Positions 1-8,628 of a stretch of DNA of 21,160 nt are shown here, in pieces (positions within the stretch are counted from its first letter, which is position 1; the number at the start of each line of letters is the position of its first letter). A program made the position numbers and the translations under genes. Where the stretch lies: the NCBI GenBank assembly GCA_020440935.1, contig JAGRNC010000002.1:1-21160 (forward strand). The letters are read 5' to 3'. The notes under the pieces were generated by a model, which saw only the letters and a list, made by a program, of their open reading frames with translations, did no database searches and was not told the origin of the DNA. The DNA comes from Leptospiraceae bacterium (GTDB taxonomy: Bacteria > Spirochaetota > Leptospiria > Leptospirales > Leptonemataceae).

Positions 1-433
1 CGTAGGTTTCGCTGGCGGACAGTCGTGCCAGGGTGGCTCCGCTTTTTCCGGAGCGAATATCTTCCACCAGGACGGGCAGATCCCGGTAATTGTCCGGTCC
101 GAGCACCAGATCCACGGGCAAGCCCATACCATGCAGGTCTTCCCCCAGATTCTGGGCCATACATCCCAGCACTCCGATCACCAGGCCGGGGTTCTTGCGC
201 TTTAGATGCGCCAGGGACTGCAGTCTGCCATAGACCCGCTCGTGGGCCTTTTCCCGGATGGCGCAGGTGTTTAGAAGAATCACATCGGCTTCTTTTTCGC
301 TTTGAACGGTGCTATAGCCTCGATCGCCAAAGAGCCTTCGCACGATGCCCGAATCGTACTCGTTCATCTGGCAACCATAGGTTTCCAGAAACAGTCGATT
401 CTGGCTGACGGGTGTTTCTGTCAGTGTGCTCAT
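1..433 (-). CDS. miaB: tRNA-2-methylthio-N6-dimethylallyladenosine synthase MiaB, N-terminal part
   Basis: Only the first 144 codons lie in the window; the gene continues beyond the left edge. MiaB is a cytoplasmic radical-SAM enzyme that adds a methylthio group to N6-isopentenyladenosine-37 of tRNAs reading UNN codons. The visible part is the UPF0004 domain that holds the auxiliary [4Fe-4S] cluster. Its three cysteines are present: C21 in ETYGCQMN, C57 in NTCAIREKAHERVYGRL and C91 in GVLGCMAQ. These motifs favour MiaB over its paralogues RimO and MtaB. The radical-SAM CxxxCxxC and TRAM domains would lie outside the window. The ATG at 433 has a weak ribosome site but gives the normal MiaB start. 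A good promoter lies about 50 bases upstream. Identification of the family is secure; the choice of MiaB within it is strong. Confidence 0.93.
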   Translation of the reverse strand, partial: MSTLTETPVSQNRLFLETYGCQMNEYDSGIVRRLFGDRGYSTVQSEKEADVILLNTCAIREKAHERVYGRLQSLAHLKRKNPGLVIGVLGCMAQNLGEDLHGMGLPVDLVLGPDNYRDLPVLVEDIRSGKSGATLARLSASETY

Positions 434-484
434 AGCGAAATAATGAAAAGGCTGGCCGAATCCGTGGCGTATGCGCTTCCTGGT

Positions 485-513
485 AAGATATTCAAGGTGC
501 CCTCTCTGGTCAA
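485..513 (-). promoter_or_regulatory. Putative sigma-70 promoter of miaB
   Basis: Read on the minus strand there is TTGACC, a 17-base spacer and TATCTT. That is five of six and four of six matches to the sigma-70 consensus at ideal spacing. Transcription would start near 478, leaving a leader of about 45 bases before the miaB ATG. Found by eye; not tested. Confidence 0.5.
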
Positions 514-523
514 GCCGGAGTGA

Positions 524-552
524 TTGCTACCTGCGCACCGAACCACCACAAT
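524..552 (+). promoter_or_regulatory. Possible promoter of the cysteine-cluster gene, perhaps leaderless
   Basis: TTGCTA, 17 bases, CACAAT: four of six matches in each hexamer at ideal spacing. The predicted start point, about seven bases after the -10 box, falls on or next to the ATG at 559. That ATG has no Shine-Dalgarno sequence. The two facts together would fit a leaderless transcript, but each hexamer is only moderate. Confidence 0.3.
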
Positions 553-558
553 AGAGAT

Positions 559-1236
559 ATGGAAATGACGGAGAAAAAGAAGCGGCTTCGAATCGACCGC
601 AGCCTGGCCGAAGAAGAGATTCAGTACTATTATTCCCTGCTGGACGAAAGCATTACGGATTATGACTGCGGAACGCTATGCAAAGACGCTAACGGCGGCG
701 TCCCCTATTGCTGCCAGTCGGACAATGCAGTCCCGCTGCTCTATAAGAATGAATACAAGCTTCTCCGCAGCATGGGCGATTTATGGCATGAATGGCGCCC
801 TACGGACGCAGAGGACAAGAAGCTCAAAGAAACCGAAGGCGATGATCAGATCTTTTGCGAATGCAAAGGAGTGGAACATTGTATCCGTGACCAGAGAAGC
901 GTTAGCTGCCGTACATTTCCCCTGGAGCCTTATCTGGACCGCAGGGGCGTGCTTGTGGGACTGACCTTTATCCGAGATTTTACCGACAAGGATCCGGAAA
1001 CAGGCCGCATTAAATGCCCGCTGTCCCGGAAGAAACAAGACATACGTCAGGTCTTTATAGATACCCATTTCCTGTTCTGGGAAAAGCTGATGCTTCGCAA
1101 AGAAGATGAGTACGAAACCTACCTGGAGACTTCTCGCTCGCTCCGACGCGAAAAAGCGCGCACCGGCCGACGATTTGAGATTCTTTTTCCTTCGCATCTC
1201 TTAGAATCCAGGAATGCGCGAAAGTACATCTATTGA
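559..1236 (+). CDS. YkgJ-like cysteine-cluster protein (putative metal-binding, function unknown)
   Basis: A 225-residue soluble protein with no signal peptide or membrane segment. It carries the pattern of the YkgJ/UPF0153 zinc- or iron-chelating family: C37, C41 and the pair C51-C52 near the N-terminus, then C100, C102, C108 and C117 in FCECKGVEHC...SCRTFPLEPYL, and a further C153. The CR-x-FP motif is typical of this family. The biochemical role of the family is not established; metal or Fe-S binding is inferred from the cysteines. The frame is open from a GTG at 520, but the extra N-terminal residues look non-coding, so I chose the ATG at 559 (a second ATG follows at 565). It stands alone, divergent from miaB. 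Confidence 0.8.
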   Translation: MEMTEKKKRLRIDRSLAEEEIQYYYSLLDESITDYDCGTLCKDANGGVPYCCQSDNAVPLLYKNEYKLLRSMGDLWHEWRPTDAEDKKLKETEGDDQIFCECKGVEHCIRDQRSVSCRTFPLEPYLDRRGVLVGLTFIRDFTDKDPETGRIKCPLSRKKQDIRQVFIDTHFLFWEKLMLRKEDEYETYLETSRSLRREKARTGRRFEILFPSHLLESRNARKYIY

Positions 1237-1353
1237 GGGACTGGACAGAGGCGACCTGGCCGCCAGCCATTCGCCAATCCAAGCCATTCTACTTTCCCGC
1301 ATGGATCCAGAGGGACCGTCGCAGATTAGACACCATGATTCGCTGCAGTTAAA

Positions 1354-2361
1354 TCAAACTGGCTTTCTCTGGCGCTTTTGCTCATACATGCGCCTATCTG
1401 CAGTGTCCAGTAAAGACTGAAACTCCATCGAATCGTGGGGAAAGATCGAGCTACCCAGGCTGGCCGCCAGCGACAGATTCTGACCTTCGATGCTTAGTGG
1501 CCGGTTAAATTGCTCCAGTAACCTTTCCTCAAATGCTTTCAGTCCATCCGGACCTTCCACGGGATTCAACAGGATTCCAAATTCATCGCCTCCCAAACGG
1601 GCGGCGGTGTCGCTGGTGCGGGTTTCTCGGTTTATGCGAAGCGCCAACTCACGGATGGCCAGATCGCCAAATCGGTGTCCTAACGAGTCGTTGATGGATT
1701 TCAAGCCATCCATGTCCACAATGATGATGCCCATAGAAATCTGCAATCGCCCCGCCGCAATGATCCCGTTTCGCAATCGATCGGTGAACAGGGAACGGTT
1801 CGCAAGGCCTGTCATTTCATCATGACTGGCCCGAAAGTAGAGCTCATCGATGTTGTATTGAGTGGCGAAGTATAGCGAGGCGCCTATTTGCTCGGAAAGC
1901 AAGCGTAGAATCTCTTCTTCTACAACGGAAAAATGGGCCGGATTTGTCGAAAGCACTTTTAGAACGCCCACCGACTGCCCTTCATAAACCAGCGGAACGA
2001 CAATCATCGAACGTAAACCAATGGTTCGGCAAACCAATCGATTCACGCGGGGATCGGTTTCTGAATCCTCGCAATATAATAATGTGCCGGTTTGCACGGA
2101 TAGCCCCGAAAGGCTTCCAAAAAGCGGTAATCGAAGGCCCAGCTGAGAGCTGGCAACGCCGCAGGCGGCGCGATACACCATGCTGTCTCCTTCTACCAAT
2201 TCCACAACGGCCCCGTCGGCCAGAGTTAGCTCCATACTTTTCTGGGTTACCAGAGAGAGAACCTTTCCCAGATCCAGTCCGAGTTTTGAGATTTCAGTCT
2301 GTAGGCGAATGATGGCCAGGAGTCTGCTTCGATCGATTTCTATTTGGGAGCCTTCGTCCAT
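1354..2361 (-). CDS. GAF-domain diguanylate cyclase (GGDEF)
   Basis: A 335-residue cytoplasmic signalling protein. A GAF sensor domain occupies about residues 15-165, with a typical IVVPLVYEGQSVGVLKV segment. A GGDEF domain follows from about residue 180. The catalytic motif GGDEF is intact at 257-261, and the metal-binding aspartates sit in IIVDMDGLKSIND. An inhibitory I-site RxxD (RTSD, 248-251) lies five residues before the motif, the canonical spacing. It should therefore make cyclic di-GMP from two GTP and be feedback-inhibited. No EAL domain is present. The GAF ligand cannot be told from the sequence. The ATG at 2361 has no clear ribosome site, but no later start would leave a whole GAF domain. 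About 250 bases separate it from the oxidoreductase gene upstream, so it is probably transcribed separately. Confidence 0.93.
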   Translation of the reverse strand: MDEGSQIEIDRSRLLAIIRLQTEISKLGLDLGKVLSLVTQKSMELTLADGAVVELVEGDSMVYRAACGVASSQLGLRLPLFGSLSGLSVQTGTLLYCEDSETDPRVNRLVCRTIGLRSMIVVPLVYEGQSVGVLKVLSTNPAHFSVVEEEILRLLSEQIGASLYFATQYNIDELYFRASHDEMTGLANRSLFTDRLRNGIIAAGRLQISMGIIIVDMDGLKSINDSLGHRFGDLAIRELALRINRETRTSDTAARLGGDEFGILLNPVEGPDGLKAFEERLLEQFNRPLSIEGQNLSLAASLGSSIFPHDSMEFQSLLDTADRRMYEQKRQRKPV

Positions 2362-2609
2362 GGTGGCAGATTGAAGCTACTGTAAGCGATACTCCCTACA
2401 TGATGTAAGGACTGCTATAGAAGCTCCAAACTTTTGCAATTCAAAGTTAGGAAAGGGCCTTCCGGGCGCAAAGCGCAAAATGATCCGTCCGAAAAATCCC
2501 GCATTGGCCTGTAGGAAAGGTACGGAGTATGCGCTCCGAAAGGAGGGCGCAGGAGAACAGGGCAAATCCTGGGCCGGCCCGAATAGGAGCCCGCCCTTCA
2601 AGAAAGTGA

Positions 2610-3593
2610 CTAGCCGGCCGCCACCAGAATAGGATTGGTTCGCTTTATTTCTTCCAGGATTTGATGCGCGATTTGCAGGGTGCGAACATCGCTTTCGCCG
2701 GCAACAATAGGCTCGCTTTCACCAGTAATGCATGCCAGGAAATGGAGATGCTCCTGCCGAAGTGGATTGTCCTTATGTACAAAGATTTTCTCTACAAATG
2801 ATTCCTGACGGTATTTCAATTCTTCCCGGGTCATCAAATAGGCGCTCTGGGCACGGCGGTGGATATCGATATCCTGGGTGGAAAAATCCAGCATGATGTA
2901 TGCCTTTTCCTGCGTAATCGTCAGAGTGCGCACTTTGTTCTGTGTTGCGCGGCTGGCAATGACGGATGCCACACAGCCGCCAGGGAACTGAAGGGTTGCT
3001 GCGGCCACATCTTCGTGCTGACTGAAGGCAGGTGTTCCTGAAGAGTGAACGGCCACAGGATCTTCGTCCACCAGATTGAGAATAATGTCCAGATCATGGA
3101 TCATTAAATCCAGCACCACGCCAACATCGGAAATTCGGGGGCTGAAGGGCGCCAGCCTGCGGGATTCAATTAGAAAGGGATTATCTACTACTTTCTTGAG
3201 TTCCAGCACCGCTCCATTGAAGCGTTCTACGTGGCCCACCTGCATCATAAGATTCTTGGAGGCGGCCAGCTCCACAAGCTCTTTGGCCTGATCCACAGTC
3301 TCTGTAATAGGCTTTTCCACGAGAACGTGGCGCCCCTTTTCCAGAGCCTTTTTGGCTACCTCATAATGAAATGCCGTGGGAACGGCAATCACCACGGCAT
3401 CGGAATGATCGATTAGATCGTCGTAGGTATCAAAAGTGGGGACCTGAAAACGGCTTCCGATTTCTTCCCTGCGCTGAGGATCGGCGTCGAAGATGCCCGC
3501 CAGCTCATACTGGCTAATTCCCGCGGCCACGTTGACATGGTACTGCCCCATGTGGCCGACCCCAATAATCCCTACACGAATCTTACTGGACAT
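2610..3593 (-). CDS. Gfo/Idh/MocA-family NAD-dependent oxidoreductase, GnnA-like (candidate UDP-GlcNAc 3-dehydrogenase)
   Basis: A 327-residue protein with an N-terminal Rossmann fold: the dinucleotide-binding loop GVGHMG is at 11-16, and the family motif EKP is at 93-95 with the catalytic-type lysine K94. The C-terminal half has the substrate-site pattern LDLMIHDLD (D162, H166, D167). The segments QVGHVERFN and RRLAPFSPRISDV are, from memory, typical of the GnnA branch. GnnA oxidises UDP-GlcNAc at C3, and GnnB then aminates it, giving the GlcNAc3N found in Leptospira lipid A. No GnnB-type aminotransferase lies in the window, so the substrate is inference. The gene follows dnaJ after 30 bases and is probably co-transcribed with it. 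A GGAG sits just before the ATG. Confidence 0.85.
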   Translation of the reverse strand: MSSKIRVGIIGVGHMGQYHVNVAAGISQYELAGIFDADPQRREEIGSRFQVPTFDTYDDLIDHSDAVVIAVPTAFHYEVAKKALEKGRHVLVEKPITETVDQAKELVELAASKNLMMQVGHVERFNGAVLELKKVVDNPFLIESRRLAPFSPRISDVGVVLDLMIHDLDIILNLVDEDPVAVHSSGTPAFSQHEDVAAATLQFPGGCVASVIASRATQNKVRTLTITQEKAYIMLDFSTQDIDIHRRAQSAYLMTREELKYRQESFVEKIFVHKDNPLRQEHLHFLACITGESEPIVAGESDVRTLQIAHQILEEIKRTNPILVAAG

Positions 3594-3623
3594 GACTCCA
3601 GGGTCAAGTTCGGCCAGGGGGGA

Positions 3624-4766
3624 TCAATGAAAACTTGCCTTGATCCTGGAAAAAATAGAGTCATTTTCGCCACTTGCTTCCAGCTCTTTATCCAGTTCCT
3701 GGACCAGATCGCGGGCACGTTTACTCAGTTTCTTCGGAGTTTTTACTTGAATCAGAACGTGCTGATCCCCTTTTCCGTAACCGCCCATATAGGGCATTCC
3801 CTTGCCTTTCAGGCGAAAGATCTGTCCACTTTCGGTGCCCGATGGAATCTTCATTTTCACTTTCTTTCCATCTATTGTGGGTACTTCAATTTCACCGCCC
3901 AGGATGGCTGTACTGACTGGCAGATTTGCGCGGATCACAAGATCGTTACCTTCGCGCTCGAACAGTTCATGCTTTTTGATATGGGTTACGACATACAGAT
4001 CGCCGGGAGGACCCCCATTGGGACCCGCTTCGCCTTCGCCGGATACTTTAAGACGGCTTCCGGTTTCCACCCCGGCTGGAATCTTAATATGTAGAGTTCT
4101 TCGCTTTTCTGTAACTCCGCTTCCGCTGCACACTGCGCATGGATCCTTGATCATTTTGCCGCTTCCGTTGCATTGCGGACAGCTTGTAGTCACGGAGAAA
4201 AATCCCTGCGTGCGCCGGACCTGACCGCTTCCCTGGCAAAGGGAGCACATGGACGGTCGAGTGCCTTTTCGCGCGCCGGAGCCGCCGCACTCTTCGCAGC
4301 TTTCCAATCGGGGTATCTCGACTTTGATCTCTTTTCCCGTGGCCGCCTCTTCCAGGCTGATCTCCACGTTATAGCGAAGATCCGAACCACGCCGCAGCCC
4401 TCCGCGGGTACGCGCTCCGCCCTGGAAACCGGCCCCTCCGCCAAAGAATTCCGAGAATATATCGCCAATGTCTCCAAAGATATCGGAAAAGTCGGTGTAG
4501 GCTTTGTAGCCGAATCCGCCAGGGCCGCCGGCCGCACCAGCGCCAACGCCGGCCTTGCCAAATCGATCATAGGCCGAGCGCTTTTCTGCGTCGGACAACA
4601 CTTCGTAGGCTTCGGTGGCCTCTTTGAATTTTTCTTCTGCTTCTGGATTCCCGCGATTCTTATCAGGATGGAACTGGATCGCCAATTTGCGATACGCCTT
4701 TTTAATTTCCTCCTGCGAAGCGCCCTTTTGAACCCCTAAAATCTCATAGTAATCTCTATCTGACAT
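3624..4766 (-). CDS. dnaJ: Molecular chaperone DnaJ (Hsp40)
   Basis: Full-length type I DnaJ of 380 residues, the co-chaperone that binds unfolded protein and stimulates the DnaK ATPase. The J domain covers about 1-70 with HPD at 33-35. A Gly/Phe-rich linker runs from about 73 to 120. The zinc-binding region has all four CxxCxGxG repeats, starting at C157, C174, C196 and C210. The C-terminal substrate-binding domains follow, ending about residue 350. AGGA lies about eight bases before the ATG. The gene is fourth in the hrcA-grpE-dnaK-dnaJ order, but a terminator-like hairpin separates it from dnaK. Nothing is missing or degenerate. Confidence 0.98.
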   Translation of the reverse strand: MSDRDYYEILGVQKGASQEEIKKAYRKLAIQFHPDKNRGNPEAEEKFKEATEAYEVLSDAEKRSAYDRFGKAGVGAGAAGGPGGFGYKAYTDFSDIFGDIGDIFSEFFGGGAGFQGGARTRGGLRRGSDLRYNVEISLEEAATGKEIKVEIPRLESCEECGGSGARKGTRPSMCSLCQGSGQVRRTQGFFSVTTSCPQCNGSGKMIKDPCAVCSGSGVTEKRRTLHIKIPAGVETGSRLKVSGEGEAGPNGGPPGDLYVVTHIKKHELFEREGNDLVIRANLPVSTAILGGEIEVPTIDGKKVKMKIPSGTESGQIFRLKGKGMPYMGGYGKGDQHVLIQVKTPKKLSKRARDLVQELDKELEASGENDSIFSRIKASFH

Positions 4767-4830
4767 AATCGTATCCTGTAAAATTGCGCTGTAGGTTCAT
4801 TCCAGGCCGGTACTTCCTCGCCGGTCACAG

Positions 4831-4858
4831 AAAAGGCCGCAGCGCAAAGGCTGCGGCC
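4831..4858 (-). terminator. Intrinsic terminator (or attenuator) between dnaK and dnaJ
   Basis: A perfect nine-base-pair GC-rich stem: GGCCGCAGC at 4835-4843 pairs with GCTGCGGCC at 4850-4858 around a six-base loop. On the minus strand, the direction of dnaK transcription, the stem is followed directly by TTTTCTG. The hairpin starts 16 bases after the dnaK stop codon. It should end or reduce transcription before dnaJ. The T-run is short, so partial read-through is likely. Confidence 0.8.
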
Positions 4859-4873
4859 CGAAAGTCTGATTTC

Positions 4874-6802
4874 TTACTTTTTATCGTCGTCCACTACGGT
4901 GTAATCCGCATCTACCACACGTTCGCCGGACTCTTCCGACGCGCCCTCACCTCCAGCTTCGGCGCCCGCATCGGCTCCGCCTGGTTGACCGGCCTGGGCG
5001 GCCTCATAAAGCTTCTGGCCCAATTCCATAGAGACTTTTTGAATCTCATCTCTGGCCGCTTTGATCTTTTCGGCATCGTCTGTAGCCAGCGCATCGCGGG
5101 TTCGTTTAATCACATCGTCCGCACGTTCTTTGTCGGCCGGATCCACTTTGTCGCCGGCATCGGAAAGAGCTTTTTCCAGACTATAAGTCAGGGAGTCGGC
5201 TTCGTTTCGCGCCTCTGCGATTTCGCGGGCATCCTTATCTTTGGATGCGTTTTCTTCCGCCTCTTTGACCATCCGGTTGATTTCGTCTTCCGAAAGACCG
5301 CTGGTAGTTTCCACTCGAATCTTCTGCTCTTTACCGGTGCCCATATCTTTGGCCGATACGTGCACGATACCGTTTGCATCGATGTCGAAGGTCACTTCGA
5401 TCTGAGGTACTCCTCGTGGAGCCGGAGCAATACCCACCAGGTCAAAACGCGCCAGAGTTCGGTTATCGCGAGCCATCTCGCGTTCGCCCTGTTGGACATG
5501 GACGCTTACCGCGGTCTGGTTGTCTGCCGCCGTAGAAAACACCTGACTCTTGCGAGTGGGAATAGTGGTGTTTCGCTCGATTAGCTTGGTAAAAACACCG
5601 CCCAGGGTTTCAATACCCAGAGAAAGCGGAGTTACATCGAGAAGCAGCACATCGGAAACTTCTCCTGCAAGCACCCCGCCCTGAATGGCAGCGCCCACAG
5701 CAACAACCTCATCAGGGTTTACAGATTTGGACGGATCACGACCAAAGATCTGCTTCACCAGTGCCTGAACCGCTGGAATTCGGGTGGAGCCGCCCACTAG
5801 AATTACCTCGTCGATTTCGGACGGACTCAGTCCTGCATCGCGGATTGCGCTTTCGCAGGGTCCTTTGGTGCGATCCACAAGCTTCTGCGTTAGCTGATCA
5901 AATTTGCTTCGACTGAGCGACAAGTTCAGGTGCTTGGGACCGCTCTGGTCAGCCGTAATGAATGGAACATTGATTTGCGCCTGAGTCGTTCCAGAAAGCT
6001 CGATTTTGGCTTTTTCTGCAGCCTCTTTCAATCGCTGCAGCGCCATCTTATCTTTGCCCAGATCGATTCCGGACTCTTTCTTGAACTCTTCGGTGAGCCA
6101 TTCCATAATCGCTTCGTCGAAGTCGTCCCCACCCAGGTGCGTGTCACCGTTGGTGGATTTTACTTCGAAAACGCCATCGCCCAACTCCAGGATCGAAACA
6201 TCGAATGTTCCGCCACCCAGGTCGTAGACCGCAACTTTCATATTCTTGTCTTTGCGATCCAGGCCATAGGCCAGGGCTGCCGCAGTTGGTTCATTGATGA
6301 TTCGCTCTACTTCAAGCCCTGCAATGCGACCTGCATCGCGAGTGGCCTGCCGTTGCTCATCGTTGAAGTAAGCGGGCACTGTAATAACCGCTTTGGTCAC
6401 GGGATGTCCCAGATAGTCTTCCGCGGTTTGTTTCATTTTCTGCAATGTAATAGCAGAAATCTCTTGAGGAGTATGGGCTCCATACTCGGTTTCAATCTTG
6501 ATTCCGTCGCTTCCGGAGCGCACTACTTCGTAGGATACGAATTTCTGCTCATCTTTGATTTCGGAAAATCTACGACCCATGAATCGCTTCACGGAACGGA
6601 CGGTATTCTTTGAGTTCGTAATCGCCTGGTTCTTCGCGATCTGCCCTACCAGTCGGGTATCTTTATCTGTGAATGCTACGATAGATGGAGTGGTACGTGC
6701 CCCCTCCGCGTTGGCGATTACCACTGGCTCGCCACCTTCCATCACAGCAACACAGGAGTTCGTTGTCCCCAGGTCGATTCCTATGATTTTTTCTTTAGTC
6801 AT
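4874..6802 (-). CDS. dnaK: Molecular chaperone DnaK (Hsp70)
   Basis: Full-length Hsp70 of 642 residues, the ATP-driven chaperone that works with DnaJ and GrpE in the cytoplasm. The nucleotide-binding domain begins with GIDLGTTNSCVAVMEGG and contains the second signature VYDLGGGTFDVSIL and the third ILVGGSTRIPAVQALV. The linker region DVLLLDVTPLSLGIET leads into the substrate-binding domain. The C-terminus is a helical lid followed by a Gly/Ala/Glu-rich tail ending in VVDDDKK, typical of bacterial DnaK. A strong AAGGAAGG lies six bases before the ATG. It follows grpE after 37 bases and belongs to the HrcA/CIRCE-controlled operon. Confidence 0.99.
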   Translation of the reverse strand: MTKEKIIGIDLGTTNSCVAVMEGGEPVVIANAEGARTTPSIVAFTDKDTRLVGQIAKNQAITNSKNTVRSVKRFMGRRFSEIKDEQKFVSYEVVRSGSDGIKIETEYGAHTPQEISAITLQKMKQTAEDYLGHPVTKAVITVPAYFNDEQRQATRDAGRIAGLEVERIINEPTAAALAYGLDRKDKNMKVAVYDLGGGTFDVSILELGDGVFEVKSTNGDTHLGGDDFDEAIMEWLTEEFKKESGIDLGKDKMALQRLKEAAEKAKIELSGTTQAQINVPFITADQSGPKHLNLSLSRSKFDQLTQKLVDRTKGPCESAIRDAGLSPSEIDEVILVGGSTRIPAVQALVKQIFGRDPSKSVNPDEVVAVGAAIQGGVLAGEVSDVLLLDVTPLSLGIETLGGVFTKLIERNTTIPTRKSQVFSTAADNQTAVSVHVQQGEREMARDNRTLARFDLVGIAPAPRGVPQIEVTFDIDANGIVHVSAKDMGTGKEQKIRVETTSGLSEDEINRMVKEAEENASKDKDAREIAEARNEADSLTYSLEKALSDAGDKVDPADKERADDVIKRTRDALATDDAEKIKAARDEIQKVSMELGQKLYEAAQAGQPGGADAGAEAGGEGASEESGERVVDADYTVVDDDKK

Positions 6803-6839
6803 CTTTTACCTTCCTTTTGCATTCCCTTGGAATATTTCG

Positions 6840-7487
6840 TTAATTTGCTCCCGCCTCGGTTTGAGCGTTTTCGGAGCTGCCTGCCTGCACCGGGGCGGCC
6901 GCTTTCGCAACCTGCACGCGTGCCGGTCGAATTACCTGCGGAGCGTCCTCGCCATCCTGACGCACCCAGCCTTTCTCATAAACCTGCGTAACCGTATCCT
7001 TTTGAACCGATGGATCCTGCGCCAAATCCAGCGCTTCCATAAAATTCGGATCGAAGGCATCGCCCGGCTCTACCACAGGCTTTATGTTTTCTCTCGATAG
7101 TACCGAGATGAATTCATTGCGTATCATTTCTACGCCAGTCACAAAGTTCTTAACCTCTGGATTATCGCTTTTGCTGCGCAGTACGAGTTCCAGATTATCC
7201 AGAACCGGAATCAGTCCTTTAACAAAGTTGACTACAGCAAAAATTCGCGAACGCGCCATTTCGTCCTGAGTTCGTTTACGAAAGTTCACGAACTCGGCTC
7301 TTTCGCGAGTCCATTGATCCTTTAATTCCTGGATCTCTTTTCGGGCGGCTTCCAGAGGATCGCCCTCTTGCGCGGGTTGCTGGGCCGCCTCTGCCGTTTC
7401 GTCCACCTGACCGTCCACCGGTTGGTTTTGTTCATCGGGCCGACCGAACTGGCCTTCCTGATGCTCTGTGTTTTCCTGCGTATCCAT
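6840..7487 (-). CDS. grpE: Nucleotide exchange factor GrpE
   Basis: A 215-residue GrpE, the dimeric exchange factor that releases ADP from DnaK. The first 45 residues are polar, acidic and probably disordered. A long helix (about 46-85, containing RERAEFVNFRKRTQ) forms the coiled-coil dimer. The C-terminal beta domain carries the family pattern from FDPNFMEALD (about 145) through VTQVYEKGWVRQD to IRPARVQVAK. The length is normal for GrpE with an extended N-terminus. AGAGGAA lies a few bases before the ATG. It is placed 33 bases after hrcA and 37 before dnaK, so it sits inside one operon. Confidence 0.97.
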   Translation of the reverse strand: MDTQENTEHQEGQFGRPDEQNQPVDGQVDETAEAAQQPAQEGDPLEAARKEIQELKDQWTRERAEFVNFRKRTQDEMARSRIFAVVNFVKGLIPVLDNLELVLRSKSDNPEVKNFVTGVEMIRNEFISVLSRENIKPVVEPGDAFDPNFMEALDLAQDPSVQKDTVTQVYEKGWVRQDGEDAPQVIRPARVQVAKAAAPVQAGSSENAQTEAGAN

Positions 7488-7520
7488 TACTTCCTCTCAA
7501 ATCTTACCGCTATTGCGGAT

Positions 7521-8609
7521 CTAATTACTCATACGGGTCATAAGCCCGGAAATTACGATGCGAAGGTACTCGATAGTACGAATTACATCTACATAGTTCA
7601 TTCGATTTGGACCTACAATGCCCATGGCTCCGATGCTCTTTTCTCCCATCTTGTAGCTACCCGCAAGCACCGATAAACCTGCAAGTCTGGGCTCCTGGTC
7701 GCCTTCGATACGAACCATAACATCGTCCAGCTCTACCGTCTGCTTGAAGATTCCATAAAACATATCTTTCGCTTCGTAGAGCTTTCCAAGATCTCGAATC
7801 TTCTCGAGATTGACCGAGCCGTATTGATCGATTAACCGATCCAGTCCGGAAATGAAGAACTCTTCATTTCCCTTCACAGACTCGAAGTGCGCATTCAATA
7901 TGCGCGATAACATACTATAATAACCTGTGAGCTCCCCTTCGCCTGGAATCTCCAATCCCAGCAACTGGCCGTGGATTTCATCCAGATCCTGCCCTTTGAA
8001 GCGTTCATTTAAGAAGCGCGAAATCTGCAGCAGATAATCCCTGGGGATTCGCTCATCGAGAAAAAGCGTCTTCGTATACACGGTACCCGAACGCGTAGCG
8101 ATCACCACCAGCACCTCGTCCTGCCCCATATCGATGAGCTCAATATGCTTGAGCACCGCACGCTCCGGCGCCGGCCCGATGATCACTCCTGCAAAATTCG
8201 TTAGCGCCGATAGAATGTTCGAAGTCACTTCGAGGATTTCCCGGATGGAGAACTCCCGACGAAGGTACTCCTTTTGAATGAAGCGCTGCTTCTCTTCTTC
8301 GAAGTTCGCAGGCGGCAATCGACCGGGAAGCCAGGCAACGTAGCTTCGGTAGGCTTTCTCGGTGGGAACTCGTCCCGAGCTCCGATGGGGCCCGAATAAA
8401 TAGCCGGACTTTTCCAGGTCCGACAGTATATGTCGAATAGAAGCCGAGCTCAGCCCTACGTCGTACCGATCCACCAGACCCAGGCTGCTCACGGGCTGCC
8501 CGGACTGAATATAGGTGTCTACCACCAACCGCAGGATCTCTGCCTGCCGCGGACTCAGGTCTTCTGATTCCATACCGTACGACTCATTGTGCTCGCTTCG
8601 GGCTTCCAT
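7521..8609 (-). CDS. hrcA: Heat-inducible transcription repressor HrcA
   Basis: A 362-residue HrcA, which represses class I heat-shock genes by binding CIRCE and needs chaperonin for full activity. The winged-helix DNA-binding region lies near the N-terminus (LSPRQAEILRLVVDTYIQSG; then SSASIRHILSDLEKSGYL and SSGRVPTEKAYR). The GAF-like effector/dimer domain follows with GVIIGPA, and the C-terminus has MGIVGPNRMNY near the end, both family marks. I chose the ATG at 8609 because GAGGA lies nine bases upstream and because the frame's earlier GTG at 8642 falls inside the CIRCE operator. The extra residues before LSPRQ make a slightly long N-terminus. It is the first gene of the operon and is probably autoregulated. 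Confidence 0.97.
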   Translation of the reverse strand: MEARSEHNESYGMESEDLSPRQAEILRLVVDTYIQSGQPVSSLGLVDRYDVGLSSASIRHILSDLEKSGYLFGPHRSSGRVPTEKAYRSYVAWLPGRLPPANFEEEKQRFIQKEYLRREFSIREILEVTSNILSALTNFAGVIIGPAPERAVLKHIELIDMGQDEVLVVIATRSGTVYTKTLFLDERIPRDYLLQISRFLNERFKGQDLDEIHGQLLGLEIPGEGELTGYYSMLSRILNAHFESVKGNEEFFISGLDRLIDQYGSVNLEKIRDLGKLYEAKDMFYGIFKQTVELDDVMVRIEGDQEPRLAGLSVLAGSYKMGEKSIGAMGIVGPNRMNYVDVIRTIEYLRIVISGLMTRMSN

Positions 8610-8628
8610 GGCCGCTTTTCCTCGTTTA

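Noticed and set aside
520..558. GTG start at 520 for the cysteine-cluster gene
   Set aside because: The 13 extra residues look non-coding and would overlap the possible promoter; the ATG at 559 gives a sensible N-terminus.
2377..2601. Open frame of 74 codons on the minus strand between the oxidoreductase and GGDEF genes
   Set aside because: No ribosome site, no recognisable pattern and unusual composition; probably non-coding.
5930..6613. Long open frame on the plus strand inside dnaK (227 codons)
   Set aside because: It is a shadow of the dnaK codons in the opposite strand; the real gene is certain.
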